Assembly: GCF_013409365.1 (NCBI RefSeq)
Contig: NZ_JACCBA010000001.1
Span: 2,914,001-2,978,000, forward strand
Length of the DNA stretch: 64,000 bases
Source: Actinomadura luteofluorescens
GTDB lineage: Bacteria; Actinomycetota; Actinomycetes; Streptosporangiales; Streptosporangiaceae
Direction: 5' to 3'
Shown: positions 48,094-61,396 of the stretch, piece after piece
Layout: every line of letters starts with the position of its first letter
Numbering within the stretch: position 1 is the first letter of the stretch
Made by a program: the position numbers and the translations under genes
The notes under the pieces: model-generated
The model's input: only the letters and a program-made list of their open reading frames with translations
What the model was told of the DNA's origin: nothing
The model's database searches: none

Positions 48094-49467
48094 TCACTCC
48101 CCCCGCGCCCGCGCGGCGAGACCGGCCAGGGCCGACTCGATGGCGCGGTGGAAGGTGGGATACGCGTAGATCATCTCGCGGAGGGCGGCGGTGGGGGTCT
48201 CGGTGTGGACGGCCACGGCCAGGAAGCCGAGCACCTCCCCGCCGGACGGGCCCGCGGCGGTGGCGCCGACCAGGGTCCCCCACTCGACGTCCTCGACGAG
48301 CTTGACGAAGCCGTCGTTGCCGGCCTTGTGGATCCAGCCGCGGGTCGACTCGGGGATCGGCGCGACGGCCGTGCGGACCGGGAGGTTCTGGTCGCGGGCC
48401 TGGGCCTCGGTCAGCCCCACGGACGCGATCTCGGGGTCGGTGAAGGTGACGCGCGGCACCGCGCGGTAGGCGGCGGGCGGCCCCTCCTCGCCGAGGACGT
48501 CCCGGACGGCGACGGCCGACTGGTACATGGAGACGTGCGTGAACGCGCCCATGCCGGTGATGTCGCCGATCGCCCACACGCCGTCGGCGGCGCGCAGGTG
48601 GCCGTCCACGGAGATCCGGCGGGCGTTCTCGTCCAGGCCGACGGCGCCGAGGCCGAGGCCCCGGAGGTTGGGGCGGCGGCCGGTCGCGACGAGGAGGCGG
48701 TCCGCGACGAGCGTCTCGCCGCCGAGGCGCATCGTGAACTCGGACCCGTCGTGGGTGACGCCGGTGACGTTCACGCCGGTGCGCACGCCGATGCCCTCGC
48801 GCTCGAACACCTCGCGCAGCAAAGCGCCGGCCTCGGGCTCGTCGTTGACGAGCAGGTGGTCGGCCGCCTCGACGACGGTGACGCGGCTGCCGAAGCGGGA
48901 GAAGACCTGCGCCATCTCGACGCCGACCACCCCGCCGCCGAGGATGAGGAGCGACTCGGGGGCCTCCATGGCCTGGACGGCTTCGCGGTTCGTCCAGTAG
49001 GGAGTCTCGGCGAGTCCGTCGATGGGCGGGGCCGTGGGCGAGGTGCCCGTGTTGAGCACGATGCCGCGCCGGGCGCTGAAGACCTGGCCGTCCACGGTCA
49101 CCTCGCGGGGGCCGGTGATGCGGCCCCGTCCGCGCACCAGCCGCACGCCCTTGCCGGTGAGGCGGTCGGCGGCGGCCCTGTCGTCCCACCCGTCGGTCGC
49201 CTCGTCGCGGATCCGGGCGGCCACCACCCCCCAGTCGGGCACGGCGGACGCCTCGCCCGCCATCCCGGGAACGCGGCCGGCCTCGGCGAGCAGCCCCGCG
49301 GCGCGCACCATCATCTTGGTGGGGACGCAGGCGTAGTAGGGGCACTCCCCGCCGACCAGCCGCGACTCCACCCCGACGACCGACAGGCCCGCCTCGGCGA
49401 GCCTTCCCGCGGCGTCCTCTCCCCCGGGCCCGAGACCGATCACCACGACATCGACTTCGTCAGCCAT
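48094..49467 (-). CDS. FAD/NAD(P)-dependent pyridine nucleotide-disulfide oxidoreductase family protein
   Basis: 457 aa. FAD motif [21 protein letters not shown], redox pair in [13 protein letters not shown] (Cys-x4-Cys), NAD motif [21 protein letters not shown] and second FAD motif [11 protein letters not shown] are present. The C-terminal dimer-interface motif reads [12 protein letters not shown]: the position before Pro-Thr, His in lipoamide dehydrogenase and glutathione reductase, is Tyr. It may therefore be a mercuric-reductase-like or quinone reductase rather than a true disulfide reductase. GTG/ATG alternatives lie six codons upstream. Confidence 0.9.
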   Translation of the reverse strand: MADEVDVVVIGLGPGGEDAAGRLAEAGLSVVGVESRLVGGECPYYACVPTKMMVRAAGLLAEAGRVPGMAGEASAVPDWGVVAARIRDEATDGWDDRAAADRLTGKGVRLVRGRGRITGPREVTVDGQVFSARRGIVLNTGTSPTAPPIDGLAETPYWTNREAVQAMEAPESLLILGGGVVGVEMAQVFSRFGSRVTVVEAADHLLVNDEPEAGALLREVFEREGIGVRTGVNVTGVTHDGSEFTMRLGGETLVADRLLVATGRRPNLRGLGLGAVGLDENARRISVDGHLRAADGVWAIGDITGMGAFTHVSMYQSAVAVRDVLGEEGPPAAYRAVPRVTFTDPEIASVGLTEAQARDQNLPVRTAVAPIPESTRGWIHKAGNDGFVKLVEDVEWGTLVGATAAGPSGGEVLGFLAVAVHTETPTAALREMIYAYPTFHRAIESALAGLAARARGE

Positions 49468-49491
49468 GCCCTGGGTCCTGCCCACCTGCCC

Positions 49492-50427
49492 TCAGGTCAG
49501 ACGGCGCGACGGCAGCGGGATCCGGTCCAGATCGTGGACGAGGGTGATGTCACCGCCGAACGCGGCGGACGCCTCGTCCGCGAAGCGGTGCTCGTCGGCG
49601 GCGGGATAGCGCTCGGAGAAGTGGGTGAGGACGAGCCGCCGCACGCCCGCCTCCGCGGCCACCGCGCCCGCCTGGGCGGCGGTGAGGTGCCCGTACTCGG
49701 CGGCCAGGGCGGCGTCCTCGCCCAGGAAGGTGGACTCGATGACGAGCATGTCCACCCCCGCGGCCAGTTCGCGGACGCCGTCGCAGAGCCGGGTGTCCAT
49801 GACGAACGCGACCTTCTGCCCGGGACGGGTCACGCTGCACTCGTCCAGCGTGACGGTGCGTCCGGCGGGCGTCAGGACCTGCCCGTCCTTCTGGAGGCGG
49901 CGGATCAGCGGCCCTTGGACGCCGCGGGCGGCGAGCTCGTGCGGCAGCATCGTCACGCCGTCCGGTTCCTCCAGCCGGTACCCGTACGCCTCCACGGGAT
50001 GGGACAGCCGCCGCGCGACCAGGCTGAACGGGGCGCCCCCGGTGTCGAGCGCCATCCGCTCGCCGGACACGGGCCGCTCGCGAATGACGTCGGTGTCGCG
50101 GAACGCGGCCGCGTACCGCAGCCGCTCCCAGTAGGCACGGCCGCTCGCCGGGAACGCCGCGTCCACGGGGTGCGCGACGCCGTCGCGGGCGATGCGCTGG
50201 ACGATCCCCGGCACGCCGAGGCAGTGGTCGCCGTGGAAGTGCGTCACGCAGATCCAGGTCACGTCGTTCGCGGAGAGCCCCGCGTGCGTCATCTGCCGCT
50301 GCGTCCCCTCCCCCGGGTCGAACAGGACGCCGTGCCCGTCCCAGCGCAGCAGGTAGCCGTTGTGGTTGCGGGACCTGGTGGGCACCGCGCTGGCGGAGCC
50401 GAGGACGGTGAGATCGCGAACGGACAT
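49492..50427 (-). CDS. rnz: ribonuclease Z (tRNA 3' processing endonuclease)
   Basis: 311 aa. Metallo-beta-lactamase fold with the metal motif [14 protein letters not shown] and further ligands in [16 protein letters not shown] and [11 protein letters not shown]. The N-terminus [24 protein letters not shown] and [11 protein letters not shown] are typical of tRNase Z. It removes 3' trailers from tRNA precursors lacking CCA. It is divergent from the PPOX gene. Confidence 0.93.
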   Translation of the reverse strand: MSVRDLTVLGSASAVPTRSRNHNGYLLRWDGHGVLFDPGEGTQRQMTHAGLSANDVTWICVTHFHGDHCLGVPGIVQRIARDGVAHPVDAAFPASGRAYWERLRYAAAFRDTDVIRERPVSGERMALDTGGAPFSLVARRLSHPVEAYGYRLEEPDGVTMLPHELAARGVQGPLIRRLQKDGQVLTPAGRTVTLDECSVTRPGQKVAFVMDTRLCDGVRELAAGVDMLVIESTFLGEDAALAAEYGHLTAAQAGAVAAEAGVRRLVLTHFSERYPAADEHRFADEASAAFGGDITLVHDLDRIPLPSRRLT

Positions 50428-50506
50428 CCCCCCATGGTGCCGGTCGCAGGGCCGTGCAAGCGCTTGGTTATTCTGTGCGCGATGCAGACGACCTTGGGAG
50501 GGCCCG

Positions 50507-50983
50507 TTGGCCGGTAGCAAGCGCGACAAGATCAAGATGACGCCGGAGGAGGTGGCGGACTACCTGGCCGCCAACTTCAAGGTGCAGGTCGCGACCGTCG
50601 GCAAGGACGGCGAGCCCCACCTGGTGACGATGTTCTACACGCTGTACGAGGGCAAGATCGCCTTCACCACGTACAGGTCCTCGCAGAAGGTGATCAATCT
50701 GCGCCGCGACCCGACCATGACGTGCCTGGTCGAGGACGGCGTCGAGTACAACGAGCTGCGCGGCGTCGCCCTCTACGGGCGCGGCCTGGTCATCGAGGAC
50801 CCCGAGCCGCGGTCCAAGGTCGGCATGGTCGTCGGCTCCCGCATGGCGGGCCTGCCCGTCCCGGAGATGGGCGAGCCGGTCGACCCGGTGATCGCCGAGG
50901 GCATCGAGCAGGCGCTGGCCAAGCGCGTCCTCATCGTCATGGAGCCCGACCGGGTCGTCAGCTGGGACCACGGCAAGGTGTAG
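50507..50983 (+). CDS. PPOX-class (F420-type split beta-barrel) protein
   Basis: 158 aa. Split beta-barrel flavin/F420-binding family: [41 protein letters not shown] followed by [28 protein letters not shown]. Actinobacterial members use F420 or bind heme/biliverdin. The substrate is not deducible. The TTG start has GGGAGGG five bases upstream. A possible -10 TATTCT lies 33 bases before it. Confidence 0.88.
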   Translation: MAGSKRDKIKMTPEEVADYLAANFKVQVATVGKDGEPHLVTMFYTLYEGKIAFTTYRSSQKVINLRRDPTMTCLVEDGVEYNELRGVALYGRGLVIEDPEPRSKVGMVVGSRMAGLPVPEMGEPVDPVIAEGIEQALAKRVLIVMEPDRVVSWDHGKV

Positions 50984-51005
50984 GCCCCGCCCCGGGCCGG
51001 GCGGG

Positions 51006-51563
51006 TCAGGCCGGGCGGGTCAGCTCCCTGGCGCGGTCCAGGGCGGCGCGCTCGGCCGCGCCGTCGCCGCGGAGGCGGGCGGCGTCGGCGATGTGGACGA
51101 ACATCGCTGCCTGCCCGCCGACCTCGTCCAGCCGGCGCAGGATCTCCAGGGCCTGGCCGAAGAAGTTGACGGCCGCGACGGGACGGCGCGCGCGCAGGTA
51201 GGCCTCGCCGAGGCTCTCCAGCGCGCGGGCCCGGCACGGCTCGTCCGGCTCCGGCAGGGCGGCGAACTCGTCCGGCAGCGGGCCGAGCAGCCCGATCGCC
51301 CGGTCGAGGTCGCCGCCGCCGATCAGCGCCCGGGCGAGGTCGTGGCGCGCCACCAGCACCGCGTGGGGGTCGCCGCCCCGCTCGGCGAGGCGCAGGGCCT
51401 CCCCCAGCGTCTCGGCCGCCTCCGCCCAGCGCTCCCGCTCCAGCAGGGCCAGCCCCTCCGCCTCCACCTCACCGGTGGCCGCGCCGGCGAGATGCCGGTC
51501 GAGGGCGTGGCGGACCGCCGCGGGCGGGAGATCGCGGTCGGCGTCGTCGGAGTTCGCGCGCAC
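51006..51563 (-). CDS. tetratricopeptide-repeat protein
   Basis: 185 aa made of about three TPR-like helical pairs (RWAEAAETLGEALRLAERGGDPHAVLVARHDLARALI, ALESLGEAYLRARRPVAAVNFFGQALEILRRLDE, GGQAAMFVHIADAARLRGDGAAE). No catalytic domain, signal or membrane segment is present. Probably a protein-binding helper. The partner cannot be named. GTG start with a GAGG upstream. Confidence 0.82.
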   Translation of the reverse strand: MRANSDDADRDLPPAAVRHALDRHLAGAATGEVEAEGLALLERERWAEAAETLGEALRLAERGGDPHAVLVARHDLARALIGGGDLDRAIGLLGPLPDEFAALPEPDEPCRARALESLGEAYLRARRPVAAVNFFGQALEILRRLDEVGGQAAMFVHIADAARLRGDGAAERAALDRARELTRPA

Positions 51564-51618
51564 GTCGAGGGTCCTCCCCGGACGCGGCGGCCTCCAACCG
51601 GGAGGGGCCCGGCGGGGG

Positions 51619-51861
51619 TCAGGCGTCGTCGTCGGAGGGCTTGGCCGCCGTACCGGCCCTGGCCGCCTTGGCCGCCTCGGCGCGCTCCCACTCCTGCTGC
51701 CTCAGGTCCGCCTCGCGGGGCGCCTGGATCTTCTTCATCTGCTTGCCCATCGATCGGATCAGGAAGACCGTCGCGGCCAGCAGGAGGAGGAACACGACGA
51801 AGCCGAGGACGCCGGGGCTGACCGTGTCGTCGTTCAGCGGCATGGCGTAGACGGCAGGCAT
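51619..51861 (-). CDS. 80-aa single-pass membrane protein coupled to mca
   Basis: MPAVYAMPLNDDTVSPGVLG precedes one membrane segment (FVVFLLLLAATVFLIRSMG) and a basic/acidic helical tail ending KPSDDDA. The ATG overlaps the mca stop by one base (TGATG), so it is translated with Mca. Small membrane proteins in this position are common next to actinobacterial mca, but the function is unknown. Confidence 0.75.
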   Translation of the reverse strand: MPAVYAMPLNDDTVSPGVLGFVVFLLLLAATVFLIRSMGKQMKKIQAPREADLRQQEWERAEAAKAARAGTAAKPSDDDA

Positions 51862-52811
51862 CACAGACACACCTTCTCCCGGATGCCGGCGAACAGGTCG
51901 TCCTCCGGCAGTTCCGTGTCGACCAGGGACCTGGCCAAATGGTAGTCCTCGGTCGGCCATGCCTCGCGCTGGACGTCCAGCGGGACGACGAACCAGAACC
52001 CGTTCGGGTCGATCTGGGTGGCGTGGGCGAGCAGGGCCTGGTCCCTGGTCTCGAAGTGGTCGGCGCAGGGGACCCGGGTGGTGACCTCCCACTTCGCGCG
52101 CGCGTCGCCCTCCTCCTCGAAGCGCTTCAGCCAGTCGCCGTAGGGCGACTCCAGGCCGGCCTTCTCCATGGCGGAGTGCAGGGCGAGGATGCGCTCCTTG
52201 CTGAACGTCATGTGGTAGTAGAGCTTCAGCGGCTGCCAGGGGTCGCCCGTGCCCGGGTAGCGCTCAGGGTCGCCCGCGGCCTCGAACGCCTCCACCGACA
52301 CCTCGTGGCACTTCACGTGGTCGGGGTGGGGGTAGCCGCCCTTCTCGTCGTAGGTGAGCATCACGTGCGGGCGGAACTCGCGGACCGCGCGCACCAGCGG
52401 CTCGGTCGCGGTCTCCAGCGGCTCCAGCGCGAAGCAGCCCTCCGGCAGCGGCGGCAGCGGGTCGCCCTCGGGGAAGCCGGAGTCGACGAACCCGAGCCAG
52501 CGCTGACCGACGCCGAGGATCTCGCGGGCCCGCGCCATCTCCGCCTCGCGGACCTTGCCGATGTCGGCCTTGACCTCGGGGCGGTCCATCGCGGGGTTCA
52601 GGATGTCGCCGCGCTCGCCGCCAGTGCAGGTGACGACGAGGACCTCGACGCCGTCGGCGACGTAGCGCGCCATCGTGGCCGCGCCCTTGCTGGACTCGTC
52701 GTCGGGGTGCGCGTGCACCGCCATGAGACGCAGGGGCTCGTCGCCGCCGCACGGCCGTTCGAGCGCCGCGCCGTCGAAGACGCCGGACGTACCGTCGATG
52801 ACCTCGGACAC
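51861..52811 (-). CDS. mca: mycothiol S-conjugate amidase
   Basis: 316 aa. LmbE/PIG-L zinc hydrolase with the metal motif MAVHAHPDDESSKGAA and HPDH in GGYPHPDHVKCHEVS. Mca cleaves mycothiol-S-conjugates to mercapturic acids for export, a detoxification step found only in mycothiol-producing actinobacteria. Length and the GFWFVVPLDVQREAWPTEDYHLA segment separate it from MshB. GTG start. It is divergent from the DUF4307 gene and next to greA as in mycobacteria. Confidence 0.95.
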   Translation of the reverse strand: MSEVIDGTSGVFDGAALERPCGGDEPLRLMAVHAHPDDESSKGAATMARYVADGVEVLVVTCTGGERGDILNPAMDRPEVKADIGKVREAEMARAREILGVGQRWLGFVDSGFPEGDPLPPLPEGCFALEPLETATEPLVRAVREFRPHVMLTYDEKGGYPHPDHVKCHEVSVEAFEAAGDPERYPGTGDPWQPLKLYYHMTFSKERILALHSAMEKAGLESPYGDWLKRFEEEGDARAKWEVTTRVPCADHFETRDQALLAHATQIDPNGFWFVVPLDVQREAWPTEDYHLARSLVDTELPEDDLFAGIREKVCL

Positions 52812-52925
52812 TTGGGGGTCTCCCTCTCCGGACTGTTGAGCGGACCCCGGTTCGAGGCACGCGCCATGACAGACGAGAATGAATTGTCCCTGACAACACC
52901 AGAACCCCGCACGAGGATTCCCGCC

Positions 52926-53309
52926 ATGACGACGAGCGTGTCGAAAGCAGCGGCTCCGGCCGAGTCCCGGCGGAGCCGTCTCGGCCTGGTGGCCGTCGGC
53001 CTCCTCGCGGCGGTGATGGCGGCCGGCTTCGGCATCCTCGCCGCGCACACGGGGCAGACGCCCGGGATCGTCCCGCAGACCGTCACCTACGACATCACCG
53101 ACACGTCGGTCGAGATCAACTACACGGTGGCCAAGGGGAAGGGCGACGACGTGCGCTGCACGGTGGACGCCTACGACACCGACTTCGCGGTGCTCGCCCA
53201 GAAGGAGGTCTCCGCCCCGCCCGGGACGTCCAGCGTGAAGGGCGCGGAGACGCTGCAGACGCCGCGGCGGGCCACCGGGGCCAGGATCCGCGACTGCCGC
53301 AAGGTCTGA
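52926..53309 (+). CDS. DUF4307 membrane protein
   Basis: 127 aa. One membrane segment (RLGLVAVGLLAAVMAAGFGILA) is followed by a small beta-rich outer domain (TVTYDITDTSVEINYTVAKGKGDDVRCTVDAYDTDFAVLAQKEV) with a C-terminal Cys (RIRDCRKV) that could pair with DVRCTV. The family sits between mca and greA in many actinobacteria. I chose the later ATG because the 60 bases before it have poor codon bias and look like promoter DNA. An ATG 20 codons earlier exists. Confidence 0.86.
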   Translation: MTTSVSKAAAPAESRRSRLGLVAVGLLAAVMAAGFGILAAHTGQTPGIVPQTVTYDITDTSVEINYTVAKGKGDDVRCTVDAYDTDFAVLAQKEVSAPPGTSSVKGAETLQTPRRATGARIRDCRKV

Positions 53310-53517
53310 CACCCCGCCCCGGGGACGCCGCCACCGGGCGACCGATACGCCCGGTGAGTGACGAGACACGGTTTGGCGGATTGCGGACGCCGTGTTCAGG
53401 GAACCTTTACCCGCACACACCGGATAGGCTAGAGGTTTCACCCAGCCGCACTTCATGTCGATGTGACGCCCGCCCGCGGGGGCGGGTGAGATCGCACCAT
53501 GTGGATGAGGAGTACCC

Positions 53518-54018
53518 GTGACCGAGACCCGCGCTGACAACGTCACCTGGCTCACCCAGGAGGCGTACGACCGGCTCAAGGCTGAGCTGGACCACCTGTC
53601 GGGCCCGGGCCGCATCGAGATCGCTCAGAAGATCGAGGCGGCGCGGGAGGAGGGCGACCTGCGCGAGAACGGCGGCTACCACGCGGCCAAGGAGGAGCAG
53701 GGCAAGATCGAGGGCCGGATCCTCCAGCTCCAGGGCATCCTGGAGAACGCACGCGTCGGCGAGGCCCCGCGCACGGAGGGCGTCGTCGGGCCCGGCATGA
53801 CCGTCACGGTCTCGTTCGAGGGCGACGACGAGGAGGTGACGTTCCTGCTCGCCTCCCGCGAGGAGGTCGGCGCCCCCATCGACGTCTACTCCCCGAAGTC
53901 GCCGCTCGGTGCGGCCATCGACGGCAAGAAGGTCGGCGAGAAGGCCACCTACAACCTCCCCAACGGCCGCTCGATGACCGTTGAGGTACTCGACGCCACC
54001 CCCTACGGCGGCGCGTAG
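53518..54018 (+). CDS. greA: transcription elongation factor GreA
   Basis: 166 aa. The N-terminal coiled coil carries acidic tip residues (EGDLRENGGYHAAKEEQGKIEGRI) and the C-terminal FKBP-like domain ends SMTVEVLDATPYGG. GreA rescues backtracked RNA polymerase by stimulating transcript cleavage. GTG start after GGATGAGG. A 12-bp stem terminator follows 28 bases after the stop. Confidence 0.96.
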   Translation: MTETRADNVTWLTQEAYDRLKAELDHLSGPGRIEIAQKIEAAREEGDLRENGGYHAAKEEQGKIEGRILQLQGILENARVGEAPRTEGVVGPGMTVTVSFEGDDEEVTFLLASREEVGAPIDVYSPKSPLGAAIDGKKVGEKATYNLPNGRSMTVEVLDATPYGGA

Positions 54019-54046
54019 CCGCCGCTTCGACACTGCGGAGGTGAAG

Positions 54047-54073
54047 ACCGCCGGGCGGACACCGCCCGGCGGT
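54047..54073. terminator. strong hairpin terminator between greA and the Lrp gene
   Basis: ACCGCCGGGCGG and CCGCCCGGCGGT form a perfect 12-bp stem around a 3-base loop. It lies between convergent genes and can serve both, with only a short T-rich tail (CGTTGCTTGT). Confidence 0.88.
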
Positions 54074-54089
54074 CGTTGCTTGTGCGCCC

Positions 54090-55884
<1,795 letters not shown>

Positions 55885-55977
55885 ACTCGGGGGACCCGGC
55901 CCCGGACGCCCACGCGTCCGGGGCCGGTCGTCGCCCGGGCGACCGCGCGCCGCCCGTACCGGGCACACTGTGGGTCC

Positions 55978-56772
55978 ATGAGCGAACCACCCCAGGACAC
56001 CCCCAACCCGGACAGCGGCTGGCAGCCGCCGGACCGGCCGCCGGGCGAGGCCCCCGCCACGCCCGAACGCCCGCCGCCGTACCAGGGCTCCTACGGCGGG
56101 CCTCCGCCCCAGGCCGTCCCCGCCGCCGGCTACGGCCACCCCGGCGCTCCGCCGCCGCAGGCGCCGCCCGTCCCCGGCTACGGCCCTCCCGGCTACCACC
56201 ACCCCGGTCAGCAGGGCCCGCAGGACGTGTTCGCCGGACGGGGCGCGCGGCTCGGCGCCGGAATCCTCGACAGCTTCGTCGTCGGCCTCGCGGCGACACC
56301 GGCGGTCCTGTTCTCGATCCGCTGGGACCGGATCCAGGACATGGTCGAGTCCGGGGAGCCGATGACCAACCCGCTGGACCTCTACAACATCCCGCGCCTC
56401 GTCACCGGGTACGCGATCGCGTTCCTGCTGGGCTTCGTGTACTTCACCGTCCTGCACGCCCGGTGGGGCCAGACGCTCGGCAAGAAGGCGTTCGGGATCC
56501 GGCTGGTGCGGGCGGCCGACCTGTCCGCGGTGAGCTGGGGCCAGGCGCTCGGCAGGCAGGCCTTCGTCTACGCCATCAGCGTGACGACGGGCGCGCTGAA
56601 CCTGGTCACGCCCGCCGCGGGGATCCTCGGGCTCGTCGGCCTGCTCGACAACGCCTGGATCCTGTGGGACGAGAAGCGCCAGGCCCTGCACGACAAGGTG
56701 GCCGGGACGGTGGTGGTGAAGGCGACGCCGTGGACGCCGAACCCCTACGCCCGCGAGCGGTCCGGGTCCTGA
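55978..56772 (+). CDS. RDD family membrane protein with Pro-rich N-terminus
   Basis: 264 aa. The first ~85 residues are Pro/Gly/Tyr-rich and disordered (PPPQAPPVPGYGPPGYHHPG). The RDD domain follows with the family pattern GRGARLGAGILDSFVVGLAATPAVL, four membrane segments and WGQTLGKKAFGIRLVRA, then ILWDEKRQALHDKVAGTVVV. RDD proteins have been linked to ion or osmolyte transport, but most are uncharacterised. The adjacent gene is a diverged paralogue. Confidence 0.88.
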   Translation: MSEPPQDTPNPDSGWQPPDRPPGEAPATPERPPPYQGSYGGPPPQAVPAAGYGHPGAPPPQAPPVPGYGPPGYHHPGQQGPQDVFAGRGARLGAGILDSFVVGLAATPAVLFSIRWDRIQDMVESGEPMTNPLDLYNIPRLVTGYAIAFLLGFVYFTVLHARWGQTLGKKAFGIRLVRAADLSAVSWGQALGRQAFVYAISVTTGALNLVTPAAGILGLVGLLDNAWILWDEKRQALHDKVAGTVVVKATPWTPNPYARERSGS

Positions 56773-56869
56773 ACGGCTCCGGCAAGGGCCGGGCCATGCG
56801 GGGGTAAACATTCCGGCTCCACCCGGGCGCGGCAGGGTTGGCCCGCGGTGACGCGGCGACCCTCACGGC

Positions 56870-57985
56870 ATGACGCAACCGCCGCACGACCCCGCGTCCA
56901 GGCGAGAGCCGGACGACGACCGGCCGCACGAGGAGCAGGAGCGCCCCGACCGGCCGGGCCCCTACGGCGGCCCCCCGTACGGCGGCCCGCAGCCGTACGG
57001 GGAACAGCCGCAGGGGCAGCAGCCCCCGTACGGCGAACAACCTCCCTACGGCGAGCAACCCCGATACGGCGAGCAACCTCCGTCCGGCGAACAGCCTCCA
57101 TACGGCGAACAGCCCCGGCACGGTGAACAGCCTCCATATGGCGAACAGCCCCGGTACGGCGAACAGCCTCCGTACGGCCAGCAACCTCCGTCCGGCGAAC
57201 AGCCTCCCTATGGCGAGCAGCCCCGGTACGGCGAGCAGCCTTCGTATGGGGAGCAGCCTCCGCGTGAAGGCCAGCAGCCGCCCGGTGGTGGGGAGCAGTA
57301 CGGTCGGCAGGCCTACGGGGAACAGCAGCCCTATGGAGAACAGCAGTGGGGCGGGCAACAGTGGGGGCAGCAGCCCCCTGGCGGGCAGCAGCCCTACGGC
57401 CAGCAGCCGTACGGTGAGCAGGGGCAGTGGCAGCAGCAGCCGTACGGGGCCCAGCCTGGGTACGGGCAGCAGCATCCGGGCTACGGGGCGGGCGGTTACG
57501 CGCACCCCTCCGGGGAGCTGGCGAGCCGCTGGGCGCGGCTGGGCGGGGGCATCGTCGACCTCGTCATCATCGGCATCGTGACGGGCCTGATCTCGATCCC
57601 GTTCGTCAACTGGAACAACGTCGTGAACCCGGAGCCGGGCACCTCCATGTACGACGGCGCCCGGGTGGGGACGAACGCGATCAGCGTCGTGCTGGCGTTC
57701 TTCTACTTCTGGCTGATGCACGCCAAGTGGGGCCAGACGCTCGGCAAGATGCTGGTGCGGACGCGGGTCGTCCGGGCCGACGACGGGCAGGCGATCACGA
57801 CCGGCCAGGCGGCGGGGCGGTCCGCGTTCTACAGCGTGCTCGGGGGCATCTGCGGATGCATCGGCCTGATCGACGTCGCGTGGATCCTCTGGGACCAGCG
57901 CAAGCAGGCGCTGCACTGCAAGGTGGCGCAGACGGTCGTCGTCAGGGCCGACCCGTACCGGCCCAATCCCTACGCCCATCGCTGA
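56870..57985 (+). CDS. RDD family membrane protein with long PYGEQP-repeat N-terminus
   Basis: 371 aa. Residues ~40-215 are low-complexity: about 15 hexapeptide-like repeats of PPYGEQ / PRYGEQ / PYGQQ, then Gln/Trp/Gly-rich spacers. The RDD domain (residues ~220-365) has [41 protein letters not shown] and [22 protein letters not shown]. Tyr/Gln/Gly-rich repeats could be sticky or phase-separating. The function is unknown. It is a tandem paralogue of the preceding RDD gene. Confidence 0.86.
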   Translation: MTQPPHDPASRREPDDDRPHEEQERPDRPGPYGGPPYGGPQPYGEQPQGQQPPYGEQPPYGEQPRYGEQPPSGEQPPYGEQPRHGEQPPYGEQPRYGEQPPYGQQPPSGEQPPYGEQPRYGEQPSYGEQPPREGQQPPGGGEQYGRQAYGEQQPYGEQQWGGQQWGQQPPGGQQPYGQQPYGEQGQWQQQPYGAQPGYGQQHPGYGAGGYAHPSGELASRWARLGGGIVDLVIIGIVTGLISIPFVNWNNVVNPEPGTSMYDGARVGTNAISVVLAFFYFWLMHAKWGQTLGKMLVRTRVVRADDGQAITTGQAAGRSAFYSVLGGICGCIGLIDVAWILWDQRKQALHCKVAQTVVVRADPYRPNPYAHR

Positions 57986-58066
57986 GATCGCCCGCGCCGG
58001 CGGGCCTTCCGGAGCCGTTCGAGTTGCCGGGCGGGGCCTCGTCCGGGCAGGCTGGACGGCGTGCAT

Positions 58067-59680
<1,614 letters not shown>

Positions 59681-59783
59681 CCGGGTGACCTCGGTCTGCG
59701 GCGGGTGAAGGCCCGGCCAGGAAACGGGAAAGCCCGGCCGGTCACCGGCCCGGCGGGGCGGGCGCACCGCCATCATCGGCCTG

Positions 59784-61259
59784 ATGAACGGGCCTTCTCG
59801 GCGGATGAGCGCGGCCTTGACCGCCGCGATCCTGGTCGGGTCGCCCGGCGCCGCGTCCGCGTCCGAGGATCCGGGCGCCGCGGCGGAGCGGCGGGCGGCC
59901 GCACCTTGTCCACAGCCCTTGCCGCCCGCCGTGCCGCCGCCGGACGGGTGCGGCACCCCCTCGCCGGGAGCGGCGGGCCTGGGCGACCCCTACTTCGGGG
60001 ACGCGGGCAACGGGGGCTACGACGTCTCCCACTACGACGTGGCGCTGGCCTACGCGGGCGTCAGGACGGGAGCGGTCGACGCGACGGTGACGGTCACGGC
60101 GACCGCCACCCAGGACCTGTCCGCGTTCGACCTCGACTTCCGCGGCCCGGAGATCACCGCCGTCACCGTGGACGGCCGGGAGGCGCGCCACCGCCGCGCC
60201 GGCCGGGAGCTGGTGGTCACGCCGGCCGGGCCGATCCGCGCCGGGCGCGCGTTCCGGGTCGCCGTCCGGTACGCGGGCAGGCCGGTGCCGGTCGGGAACA
60301 AGACGTTCGGCTCCTACGGGTGGGTGCCGAGCAAGGACGGCGCGGTCGTCGCCTCCGAGCCGGACGGCGCGTCGACCTGGCTGCCGGTGAACGACCATCC
60401 CCGCGACAAGGCCACGTACGCGTTCCACATCACCGTCCCGAAGGACCTGCGGGTCGTGGCGAACGGGCGTCCCGGCCCCGTCCGCACCGGCGGCGCGACC
60501 GCCACCTACGAGTGGGCCGAGGACGCGCCGATGGCGAGCTACCTGGCCACGGTCGCCATCGGACGGTTCCAGGTGCGGCGGACCGAGGTGGACGGCGTCC
60601 CGGTGATCACGGCCGTGGACCCGGCGTTCCGGTCGGCGGCCAAGGGGCTGGAGAGCACCACCGTCAAGGTGATGAGGTGGGCGGCGCCGCTCTTCGGCCC
60701 GTACCCGTTCGCGACGGCGGGCGGCATCGTCGACGACCCGAAGCTCGGCTACGCCCTGGAGACCCAGGAACGCCCCGTCTACGGCGGCTTCGCGCCGGAC
60801 GAGGGGTTCGTCGTCCACGAGATGGCCCACCAGTGGTTCGGTGACAGCGTCGGGCTGCGCGACTGGAGCGACATCTGGCTGAACGAGGGCTTCGCGACCT
60901 ACGCCGAATGGCTGTGGCGCGAGCGCACCGGCAGGGACTCGGCGGAGAAGATCTTCAAGCGGTACTACGCGCTGCCCGCGAGCTCGCCGATCTTCAGTCC
61001 GCCGCCGGGCGCGCCGGGCGCCGCGAAGATGTTCGGCTTCTCCGTCTACGTCCGCGGCGCGATGACGCTCCAGGCGCTCCGCGACCGGGTCGGCGACAAG
61101 GCGTTCTTCACGATCCTGCGGACCTGGACGGCCGAGCACCGCCACTCCACGGCCACGACGCCGCAGTTCATCGCGCTGGCCGAACGGGTGTCGGGCCAAA
61201 GGCTCACGGCACTGTTCCAGGCGTGGCTCCGTTCGGAGACCAAACCGCGGAGTTGGTGA
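59784..61259 (+). CDS. M1 family metallopeptidase, secreted (paralogue 2)
   Basis: 491 aa. Signal peptide (SAALTAAILVGSPGAASAS) followed by a Cys-containing Pro-rich stretch and GNGGYDVSHYDVALAYAG. Zinc motif HEMAHQWFGD (His345) with WLNEGFATYAEWLW. Substrate strand reads LGYALETQERPVYGG. Closest to paralogue 1 in the catalytic core and lacking its Pro-rich insertion. About 100 bases separate the genes, so co-transcription is possible. Confidence 0.9.
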   Translation: MNGPSRRMSAALTAAILVGSPGAASASEDPGAAAERRAAAPCPQPLPPAVPPPDGCGTPSPGAAGLGDPYFGDAGNGGYDVSHYDVALAYAGVRTGAVDATVTVTATATQDLSAFDLDFRGPEITAVTVDGREARHRRAGRELVVTPAGPIRAGRAFRVAVRYAGRPVPVGNKTFGSYGWVPSKDGAVVASEPDGASTWLPVNDHPRDKATYAFHITVPKDLRVVANGRPGPVRTGGATATYEWAEDAPMASYLATVAIGRFQVRRTEVDGVPVITAVDPAFRSAAKGLESTTVKVMRWAAPLFGPYPFATAGGIVDDPKLGYALETQERPVYGGFAPDEGFVVHEMAHQWFGDSVGLRDWSDIWLNEGFATYAEWLWRERTGRDSAEKIFKRYYALPASSPIFSPPPGAPGAAKMFGFSVYVRGAMTLQALRDRVGDKAFFTILRTWTAEHRHSTATTPQFIALAERVSGQRLTALFQAWLRSETKPRSW

Positions 61260-61396
61260 CCAGATGCCGGGTCCAGCCATAAAAACCTCACCCGACAGGC
61301 AGATTCGATACCAAATCGCGCTTGTGCGGACCCCGTTCACGAGAAAGTCTTGAGCGCGGTCATGACGGTCCACCGAGGCTACCGAGGACGAGGTCG

